Assembly (NCBI RefSeq): GCF_008634025.1
Contig: NZ_PDCM01000001.1
Coordinates: 1,540,001 to 1,604,000 of the forward strand
From: Streptomyces albofaciens JCM 4342
GTDB taxonomy: Bacteria > Actinomycetota > Actinomycetes > Streptomycetales > Streptomycetaceae
Length of the DNA stretch: 64,000 nt
Direction of reading: 5' to 3'
The notes beneath the pieces were generated by a model. That model saw nothing but the letters and a program-made list of their open reading frames with translations. It was not told where the DNA came from and searched no databases. The translations under genes and the position numbers were made by a program. Below are positions 8,472 through 17,523 of the stretch, piece by piece. Position 1 is the first letter of the stretch; each line of letters starts with the position of its first letter.

Positions 8472-10667
8472 TCAGGACGCGTTCGAAGTAATGCCGTACA
8501 TCCAGGCGGGCGAGTTGGCCCCGGCAGGATCCAGGGATTCCAGGCCGCCCTGAATCCGGGCGCGCAGCAGAATTCCCTCCAGACGGTTCCGGTTCAGGCT
8601 CAGCATGTGCGCTCCGACGGTGAAGAAACGGACCATGGTCAGGAAGCGTTCCAGGTCGGTGGCCACCAGGACGTCCCGGCTCCACCCGGCCGGTTCGTCT
8701 TCGGCGGGCGTGCGCAGCACCTCGCCGCCGGCGCCGTCGACGACGACCGTGCCGCCCCACCATTGGCCGAGGCGGAAGAACGGGCCGGAACGGCCCGGAG
8801 CAGGAGCTTCGGCGGGCCAAGGCACAGAGGGCAGCGGTCCGTCCCCCAGGGCGTCCAGCCGTAGGCCTACGACGTTGACCGGCGGCACCCCGATTTCCGT
8901 CAGTACGCGTCGCGCCACGTCCGACCGCAGCCCGTCCGGCAACTGGTCGTCGGCAACGGCCCGGGAGAAGTCGGAACCGTAGAGATCGTTCAACAGGGCA
9001 CGCGACAGAGGCGCTTCAGGGGACGGATTACCGGTGGAGTCGTACTCCCAGACCTCGCGTTGGTCGCGGAGGGGCGAGAGGGGCAGGGAATCGGCTGGCG
9101 CCGCGGAGGCGGGAGCCGGATCGATGGCGATGACGCCCCCGGGCCCGCCGAGGACGACGAGGTCGCCGACCTTGGCGGAGCAACTGAGCAGGTCCTCGTT
9201 CAGGCCACGCAGCGCGGACGACAGTGATGCCTTGCGCAGCGCCTGCGCAGTCAGTGGTGCCGATCGGCCGTCCGGCCAGGAGAGGGTTTCGGCGACTTCC
9301 TGCGGGAATTCCTCGGTGAATTGCGGCCATACGCGTTCGCCGGTCGCCGCGTGCCACACCTGCAGGGTCCGGTCGTACTGCCCGAAACCCACGATGAGCG
9401 GCTCGTCCCGCCGATGGACGACCCCGAGACTCACGATCGATCCCGGTTCGGTGAACCGGACCCCGAAACCGCCCGGCGGTCGCCAGTCCGCCCACCGTAC
9501 CTTCCAGGGAAGGTCCAGACCGGAATTCTCGATCGCGTGCGCGAGCGTATCGTCACCGCGTGCGGTGGCCATCAGATGCAGCCATGCCGCCCACTCGCCC
9601 TGACCGGGTGGCGTCACCCCGTTGAGATGCGCGAAGAAGGCATCGGAGACGACACTGTCGCCCGGCGCCTTCTCCTCCAGGCAGCTGTTGGCGTCGAGGA
9701 GCGCGTCCTGAGTGACGTTGGCTGCGAGCTTCCCGTCCTCGATGAACAGGCCGAACCGTTGCGCGTGTACGGCATGGACGGGCAGTGCCCGCGCCGCGTA
9801 CAGACCGATCTCCCCGGCCGCCTGCCAGCCGAGCGGATGGGCGGGGAGCGTGTCCTCGTCCACCAGCCACCGCACGATCTCACCGTGCACCGCGGCGAGC
9901 TGTTCAGGGGCCGTGCTCGCGGAGCTGTGCGCAGCGCGCAATTCCTCTGCGTCCGACTCCTGGCGGAAGCGCACGAGGCCGGACGTCAGCACTTCCAGGG
10001 CTGCGTGTTCCTGTGCGAAGCCGGTCAGTTCGTCGGTGGTGCGGTCGCCCGCGCCGCATGCGCGCACCAACCGGCGCCAGACGGCTACCGGCACCGCACG
10101 TGTTTCCGCGTGAGCCAGTGCTCGCAGCTCCGGCGCGTCCAGGGAACCGGCAACCGGCCCGCAGTCCGCACCTGACTCGTGCGCCGTGGGCGCGAGAAGG
10201 TGCCGGGTGCGCGGCAGGTACTCCGCCCATCGCGCCGAGTCGTCGGCGTCCGTTTCGATGACGATGCCCAGCCCGCCGGTCGCGGCGAGGTCGTCCAGGT
10301 TGCCGTCGATGATCCGACGGGGGTGCGAGGAGCAGCGCGTACGCCCCGCGCGCTGGCCGTTCAGAATGACGACGAGTTTCCGCTCCTCGTCGCGGTCCTC
10401 CTCGGCCGACCAGTCGCCCTCCTGCGCGGCCACCCAGTCGATTTCGCCCGCCTCGCGGACGGCAGCGTGCAACTCCTCGGCCGTCAGACCCTCGGCGTCC
10501 ACGACCTCGGCCTCGGGCACCTCCTCGGCCAGCCGCAGCAACGTCGCGGTGCGGCCCGACCGCCGGGTGCCGACGACCTCGATCACACCCGGCTCCCAGG
10601 CCACGTCGTCCTCCCACCAGGACATCACCTCGGCGATGACCGTGTCGGTGGTGACTTCGTGTGGCAT
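8472..10667 (-). CDS. P-loop-like / WD-like / SUKH-4-type immunity protein (copy A)
   Basis: 731 residues, paralogous in layout to the copy at 5598-7952. The N-terminal loop GTRRSGRTATLL (G33-T40) has Arg in place of the Walker A Lys, so ATP binding or hydrolysis may be lost. A central WD-like segment, YDRTLQVWHAATGERVWPQF, is followed by LVVLGGPGGVIAIDP. The C-terminus (about 575-715) reads ARRVLTEIGVPPVN, FFRLGQWWGGTVVVDGAGGE, then LERFLTMVRFFTVGAHML, the SUKH-4 pattern. It lies directly downstream of the toxin gene on the same strand (79 bp gap), the standard place for a cognate immunity gene. The start is well supported: ACGGAGGACGC precedes the ATG. Which toxin module it neutralises is unknown. 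Confidence 0.75.
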   Translation of the reverse strand: MPHEVTTDTVIAEVMSWWEDDVAWEPGVIEVVGTRRSGRTATLLRLAEEVPEAEVVDAEGLTAEELHAAVREAGEIDWVAAQEGDWSAEEDRDEERKLVVILNGQRAGRTRCSSHPRRIIDGNLDDLAATGGLGIVIETDADDSARWAEYLPRTRHLLAPTAHESGADCGPVAGSLDAPELRALAHAETRAVPVAVWRRLVRACGAGDRTTDELTGFAQEHAALEVLTSGLVRFRQESDAEELRAAHSSASTAPEQLAAVHGEIVRWLVDEDTLPAHPLGWQAAGEIGLYAARALPVHAVHAQRFGLFIEDGKLAANVTQDALLDANSCLEEKAPGDSVVSDAFFAHLNGVTPPGQGEWAAWLHLMATARGDDTLAHAIENSGLDLPWKVRWADWRPPGGFGVRFTEPGSIVSLGVVHRRDEPLIVGFGQYDRTLQVWHAATGERVWPQFTEEFPQEVAETLSWPDGRSAPLTAQALRKASLSSALRGLNEDLLSCSAKVGDLVVLGGPGGVIAIDPAPASAAPADSLPLSPLRDQREVWEYDSTGNPSPEAPLSRALLNDLYGSDFSRAVADDQLPDGLRSDVARRVLTEIGVPPVNVVGLRLDALGDGPLPSVPWPAEAPAPGRSGPFFRLGQWWGGTVVVDGAGGEVLRTPAEDEPAGWSRDVLVATDLERFLTMVRFFTVGAHMLSLNRNRLEGILLRARIQGGLESLDPAGANSPAWMYGITSNAS

Positions 10668-10745
10668 GCGTCCTCCGTGCGTCGTCGTCCCGGCCGGTAC
10701 GCAGCTGTCCGTACCGGCTTTCCGTGCTGCTGCCTCAGGCTACTC

Positions 10746-13700
10746 TCACAGTAGTTGGGGAATGACCTTGACCCAGGTGTCACCGATTCCCTTCATGTAG
10801 TTCTTGAATTCATTGGCGACATCCCTTTCCAGTGCGGTGCGCTTCTTGTCGGTCAGCTTGTCACGCTCCTTGCGTACCTGCTCGATCTTGTCTTCCCGTT
10901 GCTTGTCCGTCAGTGAGGCGTCGTCCCGGATTTCCTGGATGCGAGGCTCGAAAAGGTCCCGGATCTTCTGCCGTTCGGCCACACCCACCGGATCGGACCG
11001 GTACGTGGTGCTGTAGTGGACGGGAACGCCTTCCATCGCCTTGTGCGTACGCAGCCGGTTCGAGCAGTTCGCGTGCCCCTCGCCCTTTCCGCACGGCTCC
11101 CGTTCGGTGTACAGACCTTTCACCGTGACATGGTCGTTCGGGTCGGCGGACGCGTTCCGGCGATCGACCTCTTCCAGCAGCACCTTTTCCGAGTGGCCCG
11201 GCGCGAATCCGTGTCCGCCCGCGGGTACGGAGGAATCGACGATGTACTCCACGCCGCCGTCCGGCCGCTGGACTTCGAGGACGGCGTAGTTCTTCCCGGT
11301 GAAGTCGGGACGGTGGTCTCCCGCCGCGTCCAGAAGGGCATTGAGGCCCGGACGTTTGTAATGCGACTTGATTCCCTTTTCGGCGTTGTCCTCGTTCACG
11401 CGTTCCACGTCGATGCCCTTTCCGGCTCCGCGGATATCGGGCATCAGGCCCTGGCGGTGCTCCGGCGGCCATTGCGACCGTTCGCGGATGGCGGGCCCTG
11501 GCTGGTGCGGATCGCCGATGGGATTGCCGTCGTCGTCCCGGGGGTCGACCGTGGCCGCGTGCTGTTCGTGGAACGAGATGCTCATACGGGCCAGCGCGGC
11601 CACTACCGCGGTGCGCTGGCCCTGGTCGAGGTCGGCGAAATCAGGGTCCCGCAGGACCTTGTTCAATTCCTCCAGCGTGAAGGTCGTACGGCCTTCCGGC
11701 CCGTGTTCCCTGGCCGTCCGTTCCAGGACTTGGGCGAGCGGACTGCGCCCGTGCTCGTCCGTACCCGGATGGTCGGGGTCGGCCCACCGTGACAGATTGT
11801 TGTGTGTCGTTTCGGTGTCGGTACGGAAGACGGGATTTCTGCCGTCGGAGCGCAGGGCCCGCTGCGAGTCGTCCGGCGCGAGCCCCTGGGGGCTTTCCAG
11901 ATCGGGCCCCTCGGAACCGTCCGGTTTCGTGTTCTCTTGAACGTGCTTTTCCCGAGCGGCCTGCTTTTCCGCTTCGCTCTGCGGCCCGGTTTCCTTCTTC
12001 GCCTTCTTGGCGGCCCCCGGGTCACCGTCGTCCTCAGCGGGGTGCTTGGTACCGGCAGGCTCATACGGCGGCCGGCGCCCGATCCCACCGGAATGGGTAC
12101 CGGCCGTGTCGCTCCCGGGCACACCGCCCGCGGGGCTCACAGGACGCCGGTCGCGGCCGAGGGGAACGGCGTGGACGCCGTGATCGCCGCTGTGGAGGGG
12201 CTGGTCGCTGCGGCGGCCGGTCTGGGAGTCGACGTAGGTGATCTTGCCCTGGTGGTTGACGGCGTTCCAGGCGTGGGCGCGGCCGTGGCGGTCCTGGGTG
12301 ATGATGACCGCCTGCGAGCCGTGACCGGCCTGACGGAGCGTGTTCTCCAGGCGGTTGAAGGCGTCGCGGCCGTTGCCGTAATCGCTGAAGCGCGCGCCGA
12401 GCGTGTTCTCGATACGGTCGCGGCCATTGCGCTCGCCGCGGTCGGACGGAGTGCCGTCCGAGTTGAGGTCCGGGGTGCGGTGAGCGGCGGCGGTGGGGTT
12501 GCCGGAATACGTGTCGGCCGTGGCGAGCGCGGCGTCCACGCAGTTGTTGTTGCGGCCCGGGGCGTCGGGCCCGGGTTCGTTGATGCGGTTGACCCAGTCC
12601 CCGCTGTTCGGGTCCGGGTGGGGTTCCGGATTGCCGTGCTCATCCCGGGGGATCGCCGCATCGACCCGCTGCTGGTGCTCGTCGGAGGGACCGTCGAGCC
12701 CGCCGGGGCGTTCGCGGTTGCGGGTTTCGGAGGTGGGGGTCGGGGGGTGGTCGTGGTCTGGGGGGGTGTGGTGGTCGGGAGTGGCTTGGTGGGCGGGGTC
12801 GGCTTGGTGATTCGGGCCGGCTTGGTGGTTTGGGTCGGTGTGGTGGTCGGGAGTGGCGTGTTGGTCGGGAGTGGCGTGTTGGTCGGGAGTGGTGTGGTGG
12901 TTGGGTTCGGCGTGCTGGTGGGGGTCGGCGTCGTTCTGGTTCGGGGCGTCCGGCTGGGTGTCGTGGTGAGCCTGGTTGTTTTCGCCGTGCTCGTTGTGCC
13001 CGGGAGCGTCGGAGGAGGGCGCGCCCGGGTACTGGTGGGGTGGCTGTTGCTGGCTGTACGGGTTGGGCTGGTGCTGCTGTGGGGCGGGCTGTTGGTGGGG
13101 CTGGGCGTATGGGGTCGGCTGTTGGTATGGGGTCGGCTGTTGGTACGGGTTGGGCTGATGCGGCTGTGCGTAGGGGGCTTGCTGCTGGTATGGGCCGGGC
13201 TGGTGGGGTTGGTGCTGGGGGCCAGGCTGGTGGGGTTGATAGGGCTGGTGAGGCTGCTGGTATGGGTTCGGTTGGGGCTGTGCGTAGGGGTTCTGCTGCT
13301 GGTACGGGTTGGGCTGCGGCGGCTGAGGCTGCGGGTGGGGTTGTGGCTGAGGGTGGATTTGCGGCTGCGGCTGCGGCTGCTGTTGGGGGGTGGGCTGGGG
13401 CTGGGGCTGGGGCTGGTTCTGGGGCTGGGGCTGGGGGTGCTGTTGCTGTTGCTGTTGCTGTGGGGCTTGGGTTTGGGCCTTGGTGGGGTCGTAGGGATTG
13501 CGGTTGGCGTCGAGGGTCAGGTGCCAGACGCCGTTGGCGGCGGTGTTGATGGGCTGCTGGCTGATTTCGCCGGTCTGGCTGTCGACCCAGATGACGCGGC
13601 CGTTGTGGTTGACGGCGTTGAACACGTGGGCGCCGCCGCCTGAGCCGTCGGGGTTCTTGGGCCAGGTGACGAGGACCGCGGCAGCCGCACCGTGGCCGGC

Positions 13701-16700
13701 CTGGCGCAGTTCGTCGGCGATGTTGGAGTAGGCGTCGTGGGAGTTCGGGCCGGAGTTGCGGAACTGGGTGCCCGCCCACTGCTCGATGTTGTGGGTGCCG
13801 TCGCGCTCACCGGACGCGCGGTCGATTCCGCCCTTGCCGTCCGGGTCGTACGTACGGACCGCGGACACCTGCGGGTTGCCGTACCAGGACTCGATGAAGG
13901 AACGGGTGCAGTCGGCGCAGTTGTTGGAGCGGCCGAGCACGGTGGGGCCGCCGTCGTTCTGGTACTGGGCCCAGGGCTGGAACGGGTCGTTGAACGCGCG
14001 CGGGGTGCCGTCGGGGTTGCGCGGGAACACGTTCAGCAGCGCTTGCTGGTCGTGCGGGTACGGCGAGTACAGCCCGCTCGGCGCGTGATTCAGGCTCGCG
14101 CGGACGTGCTGGATGCTCGGGCGGTTCGGGTCCTGGGGGACAGGAGCCTGGTGTGGGGGCTGGTGGGGAACAGGGGGCTGATTGGGTGCGTGCTGAGGAG
14201 CTTGCTGGTGCGGTTGTTGCTGGTTTTGGTGGGGGAATGGGTGCGGTTGGGGAACCTGGTGGGTCGGCTGCTGCTGAGGGTGCGGTTGTGGGTGTGGTTG
14301 TGATTGCGGGTGGGGTTGTGCTGTTTGGGGGGATTGGTGCGGTGCGGGAGTGGTGGAGTGGTTTTGGAAGGTTGGCTGGGTCGGGTTGGGCTGGGCCTGG
14401 TGGGGCTGAGGCTGTGGCTGGTGCTGAGGAGTGGTCTGGTAAGGCTGGTGCTGGGGCGCTGGCTGCTGGTACGGGTTCGGCTGGGTTTGCGGAGCGGGCT
14501 GCTGGGCGTATGGATTCTGCTGCTGGTGCGGCTGAGGCTGCGGTTGCGTATGCGGTTGTGCGTGCTGCGGGGTTTGTTGGGGGAAGGGATGCTGCTGGTG
14601 CGGAGGCTGTGGTTGTGGAACTTGCTGCTGGTGTTGCGGGTTCTGCTGGTGTTGCGGGGTCTGTTGTGGGTGAGGGTGCTGCTGGGGAGCGGGCTGGTGC
14701 GGAGCGGGCTGGTGGGGGTGTGGGGCGCTGGGGGACTGGGAGTTCGGGTGGGACGGGGACTGCGTGGGGGTGTTGGTGTCGTTGGGGCGCGCAGGGCCGT
14801 CGAGGCGGGGGTTGTGCGGCGGACGCTCGGGGCGGGGCTGCTGTGTGTGGTCCTGGATCGCCTGTGAGCCGTCCGGGCGGCGGGTGTCGGCGGGCGGCGT
14901 GCTCGGCGTGTCGCGGCGCGGGCCGTCCAGGCGCGGGTTGTAGGCCGGACGCTCGGGGTCACGCTGCTGGCTGATGTCGCGAATCGCCTGTGAGCCGTCG
15001 GGGCGACGGTTGGTGCCGGTGGTGGGGCCGGCATTGGTGGGGCGGTTGGGGTTGGAGGGAGTGTTGCCGCGTGGAGGCGTGGTGGCCGGTCCGGGGGTGA
15101 CGCCTTGCGGGGGCATGGCTGGGGCGCCCATGGCCGGGCCTGCGGACTGGGGAGTGTTCTGTTGCGGCTGCTGTGCAGTGGTGGGCGTGCTGGTGCTGGG
15201 GTCCGCGCTGTGCTGGGTCGGCGGGGGCGCGGTCATGGTGGCGGCCGACTGGGTGTTTACGGAGGTGTCGCTCTCGTCCACCGTCGGCATGGGGTCGCCC
15301 GGGGCCGGATCGCGCTGCTGGATCGGCTGGCCCGAGGACGGCGAATGCTGAACGGGTGCGCCCTGCGAGGGGACGCCCACATGCGGAACGGACGGGCGGC
15401 CGCCACCACTACCGCTACCGCTGGAACTGTCGGAACTGCCGCCGTTGTTGGTGCCGTCGCTGGTGTTGCCGGGCGGGTTGCCTGCCACGGGGTCCACGGA
15501 CGGTGTGTGCTGCTGGGGAGCGGCGGAAGCGTCGGGGGACGGGCCAGGGGCGGGCTGGGTGCTGACATTGTCCGGCACGGGGCGGGCCGAGTCCGGGGTG
15601 GTGTCGGGCGCCGGCTGAGTACTGATCGAATCCGGGCCGGGGTTGGGGCTGGGACTGGGGGCGGGGCCGGGGCCGGGTGTCGGGTGGGTGCTGGCGGACT
15701 CAGGAGCGGGGCGCGCGTGGTCCGGGGTCGTGTCCGGGGCGGGCTGGGTGGTGACGTTGTTGGGGTTGTTGTCCGGGTTGGGACGGGCCGCGTCGGGGGT
15801 GTGATCGGGGGTCGGCTGGGTGGTGATGTTGTTGGGGTTGTTGTCCGGATTCGGGCGCGCTGAGTCAGGGGTGGTGTCCGGCGCCGGCTGGGTGCCGATG
15901 TGGTCCGACGGAGTGTTGTGGTCGGCGGCTGGGGTGGTGTGGGAGCCGGACGTTCCGGCGTCGGGGGCGTGGGTTCCGGCGTCGGTGCCGCTGTAGGGGT
16001 TGTGGTCGTTGCCGCCCTGGAAGCCGGCGTCGAAGGGGGAGCGCTGGTCCGGGGGCGGCAGGGGCTGGGCGCGGGGGGTGTCGCGGTTGCCGTCCGGGCT
16101 CGGGGTGGAGTGGTCGGGGGCGGCGGAGGGCGTGTGGCCGGAGCCCGCGTCCGTACCGGCGTTCGCACTCGCACTCGCACTCGCACTCGCACTCGTGCCT
16201 GTGCCTGTGCCGGTTTCGCCTGCGCGGGGGGTGTGGGAGGAGCCGCCGCCTCCGCCGGTACCCGCGCCCGCGCCCGCGTGCGAGGTGGAACCGGAACCGC
16301 TGTCGGCCCCAGCCCCAGCCCCGGAACCAGAGCCCGAGCCGGTTCCGCTGCCGCCGTTGCCGGAGCCGCCCGCATCGGATCCGCCGCCGGAGTGCGAGCC
16401 GCTGCCGCCACCCGAGCCCGTACCGGAGCCGTTACCCGAGCCCGTACCCGTACCAGAGCCGGAGCCCGTGCCCGTACCGGAGCCGGAGCCCGATCCGCCC
16501 CCGTCTCCCGAGCCGCCCCCGTCGCCCGTCCCGCCACCGCCACCGCCTCCGCCGTGGTCGCCGTGGCCGGCGGCGGAGTCCAGGCCCTGGCGGGCACGGT
16601 GACCGGCGCGGTGGCCGGCGCCGTCGCGCAGGGATTCGCCGAGGGTCTCGCCGGTGTTCTTCAGGGCGTCCTTGCCCGCCTCCACGCCCTTCTTGGTGGT

Positions 16701-17309
16701 GCGGCCCAGGTCGTAGCCGTTCTGGGCACCGAAGTTCTGGTTGACGGTCTGGGCGATCAGGTCGGAGGCCATGGCCTCCAGCGCGGAGATCACCGGTTCC
16801 TTAGCCGCCTCCATAATGGCGTCCAGCAGCTGCTTGGCGACCTCCTTGAGGATGCGCCGCACGATCTCACGGGTGGCCACCGTGCCCGCCGCCGCCCCGA
16901 TCTCGGACAGGCCCAGAGTGAAGGGCGCCGCCGCCTGCGCCGCGATGATCTCCGCGGCCAGGATCGCCAGCTGCGTGATCACAGCGATCTTCATGCCGAC
17001 GACCAGCGCCGCGGCCGCCTCCAGGGTGAAAGCAATGATCTCGGCGGCCTGACGGGCATCGTCGAAGTAGCCGGAGCCGTCGGCGAACTTCTCCCACGTC
17101 TTGCTGAAGCCCTCGACGGCATCCCCGGCGTTGGCCGCCAGGACATTGCCCGCCGCGCTCGCGCCCCGGGCCTGATGACCGGCGACCTCACCGGCGAACT
17201 GACGCCAGACCTGAGCGCACTCGATCAGCTTGTCCTCGTCGGCATGCGGCCAGTTGAAGCCCAGCATGTCCAGGACCCACTCCAGCGGATCCGGCAGCAT
17301 GAGAGACAA
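10746..17309 (-). CDS. Giant CpnT/WXG100-like polymorphic toxin with two papain-fold and one deaminase module
   Basis: 2,187 residues from TTG 17309 (GGGGGAG seven bases upstream; ATG 17300 is the alternative). Residues 1-230 begin MSLMLPDPLEWVLDMLGFNW and form a long helical domain like the WXG100/CpnT N-terminus, implying type VII export. Then come Gly/Ser-rich, Pro/Gln/His-rich and duplicated RRPDGSQAI linkers. Module 1 has NNCADCT (C1131), AHVFNAVNH (H1228) and VDSQTGE (D1243), a Cys-His-Asp papain-fold/glutamine-deamidase-like triad. Module 2 repeats it: NNNCVDA (C1590), AHAWNAVNH (H1679), VDSQTGR (D1694). The C-terminus has HSEKVLLEEV (H2039, E2041) and EPCGKGEGHANC (C2073, C2082), the zinc signature of nucleotide/nucleic-acid deaminase-like toxins. 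Downstream SUKH-4 genes fit as immunity. Targets are unknown, and no secretion ATPase is in the window. Confidence 0.85.
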   Translation of the reverse strand: MSLMLPDPLEWVLDMLGFNWPHADEDKLIECAQVWRQFAGEVAGHQARGASAAGNVLAANAGDAVEGFSKTWEKFADGSGYFDDARQAAEIIAFTLEAAAALVVGMKIAVITQLAILAAEIIAAQAAAPFTLGLSEIGAAAGTVATREIVRRILKEVAKQLLDAIMEAAKEPVISALEAMASDLIAQTVNQNFGAQNGYDLGRTTKKGVEAGKDALKNTGETLGESLRDGAGHRAGHRARQGLDSAAGHGDHGGGGGGGGTGDGGGSGDGGGSGSGSGTGTGSGSGTGTGSGNGSGTGSGGGSGSHSGGGSDAGGSGNGGSGTGSGSGSGAGAGADSGSGSTSHAGAGAGTGGGGGSSHTPRAGETGTGTGTSASASASASANAGTDAGSGHTPSAAPDHSTPSPDGNRDTPRAQPLPPPDQRSPFDAGFQGGNDHNPYSGTDAGTHAPDAGTSGSHTTPAADHNTPSDHIGTQPAPDTTPDSARPNPDNNPNNITTQPTPDHTPDAARPNPDNNPNNVTTQPAPDTTPDHARPAPESASTHPTPGPGPAPSPSPNPGPDSISTQPAPDTTPDSARPVPDNVSTQPAPGPSPDASAAPQQHTPSVDPVAGNPPGNTSDGTNNGGSSDSSSGSGSGGGRPSVPHVGVPSQGAPVQHSPSSGQPIQQRDPAPGDPMPTVDESDTSVNTQSAATMTAPPPTQHSADPSTSTPTTAQQPQQNTPQSAGPAMGAPAMPPQGVTPGPATTPPRGNTPSNPNRPTNAGPTTGTNRRPDGSQAIRDISQQRDPERPAYNPRLDGPRRDTPSTPPADTRRPDGSQAIQDHTQQPRPERPPHNPRLDGPARPNDTNTPTQSPSHPNSQSPSAPHPHQPAPHQPAPQQHPHPQQTPQHQQNPQHQQQVPQPQPPHQQHPFPQQTPQHAQPHTQPQPQPHQQQNPYAQQPAPQTQPNPYQQPAPQHQPYQTTPQHQPQPQPHQAQPNPTQPTFQNHSTTPAPHQSPQTAQPHPQSQPHPQPHPQQQPTHQVPQPHPFPHQNQQQPHQQAPQHAPNQPPVPHQPPHQAPVPQDPNRPSIQHVRASLNHAPSGLYSPYPHDQQALLNVFPRNPDGTPRAFNDPFQPWAQYQNDGGPTVLGRSNNCADCTRSFIESWYGNPQVSAVRTYDPDGKGGIDRASGERDGTHNIEQWAGTQFRNSGPNSHDAYSNIADELRQAGHGAAAAVLVTWPKNPDGSGGGAHVFNAVNHNGRVIWVDSQTGEISQQPINTAANGVWHLTLDANRNPYDPTKAQTQAPQQQQQQQHPQPQPQNQPQPQPQPTPQQQPQPQPQIHPQPQPHPQPQPPQPNPYQQQNPYAQPQPNPYQQPHQPYQPHQPGPQHQPHQPGPYQQQAPYAQPHQPNPYQQPTPYQQPTPYAQPHQQPAPQQHQPNPYSQQQPPHQYPGAPSSDAPGHNEHGENNQAHHDTQPDAPNQNDADPHQHAEPNHHTTPDQHATPDQHATPDHHTDPNHQAGPNHQADPAHQATPDHHTPPDHDHPPTPTSETRNRERPGGLDGPSDEHQQRVDAAIPRDEHGNPEPHPDPNSGDWVNRINEPGPDAPGRNNNCVDAALATADTYSGNPTAAAHRTPDLNSDGTPSDRGERNGRDRIENTLGARFSDYGNGRDAFNRLENTLRQAGHGSQAVIITQDRHGRAHAWNAVNHQGKITYVDSQTGRRSDQPLHSGDHGVHAVPLGRDRRPVSPAGGVPGSDTAGTHSGGIGRRPPYEPAGTKHPAEDDGDPGAAKKAKKETGPQSEAEKQAAREKHVQENTKPDGSEGPDLESPQGLAPDDSQRALRSDGRNPVFRTDTETTHNNLSRWADPDHPGTDEHGRSPLAQVLERTAREHGPEGRTTFTLEELNKVLRDPDFADLDQGQRTAVVAALARMSISFHEQHAATVDPRDDDGNPIGDPHQPGPAIRERSQWPPEHRQGLMPDIRGAGKGIDVERVNEDNAEKGIKSHYKRPGLNALLDAAGDHRPDFTGKNYAVLEVQRPDGGVEYIVDSSVPAGGHGFAPGHSEKVLLEEVDRRNASADPNDHVTVKGLYTEREPCGKGEGHANCSNRLRTHKAMEGVPVHYSTTYRSDPVGVAERQKIRDLFEPRIQEIRDDASLTDKQREDKIEQVRKERDKLTDKKRTALERDVANEFKNYMKGIGDTWVKVIPQLL
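12200..12545 (-). other. Second papain-fold toxin module within the giant gene
   Basis: This segment encodes NNNCVDAALATADTY through VDSQTGRRSDQ with all three candidate catalytic residues. It aligns with the module encoded at about 13540-13930 (shared ERxGxxxIExxxGxxF, LRQAGHG, AVNHxGxxxxVDSQTG), so the gene contains an internal domain duplication that has diverged. Confidence 0.75.
13540..13930 (-). other. First papain-fold toxin module within the giant gene
   Basis: Encodes NNCADCTRSFIESWYGNP, then GTHNIEQWAGTQFRNSG, DELRQAGHGAAAAVLVTW, AHVFNAVNHNGRVIWVDSQT. The Cys-His-Asp order and the AVNH/VDSQTG blocks are typical of Tox-PL-type glutamine deamidase or peptidase toxin domains. Confidence 0.75.
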
Positions 17310-17523
17310 GACGCAACTCCCCCGTGAACGTGCGTATACGGCTCGCCGATGACGGCGGCGGTGGTGGTGACGGTGTGTGGGTGGCCGGCGGTCGGGCGGA
17401 GCGCGGCGCCTGCCGTACGGCTGCGGCCGGCCGGCCGGGCGGTGGCGGGCGGCCGACCGCGTACGGGAGTGTGGCCCGCGCGTGCGCAACCGTCCGCCGC
17501 CCAGGGGCCGCTGGCCCCACCGG

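Noticed and set aside
11802..17327. Open plus-strand frames inside the toxin gene with long Gly/Val/Leu runs
   Set aside because: They mirror the low-complexity linkers of the minus-strand toxin; no ribosome binding sites or recognisable domains.
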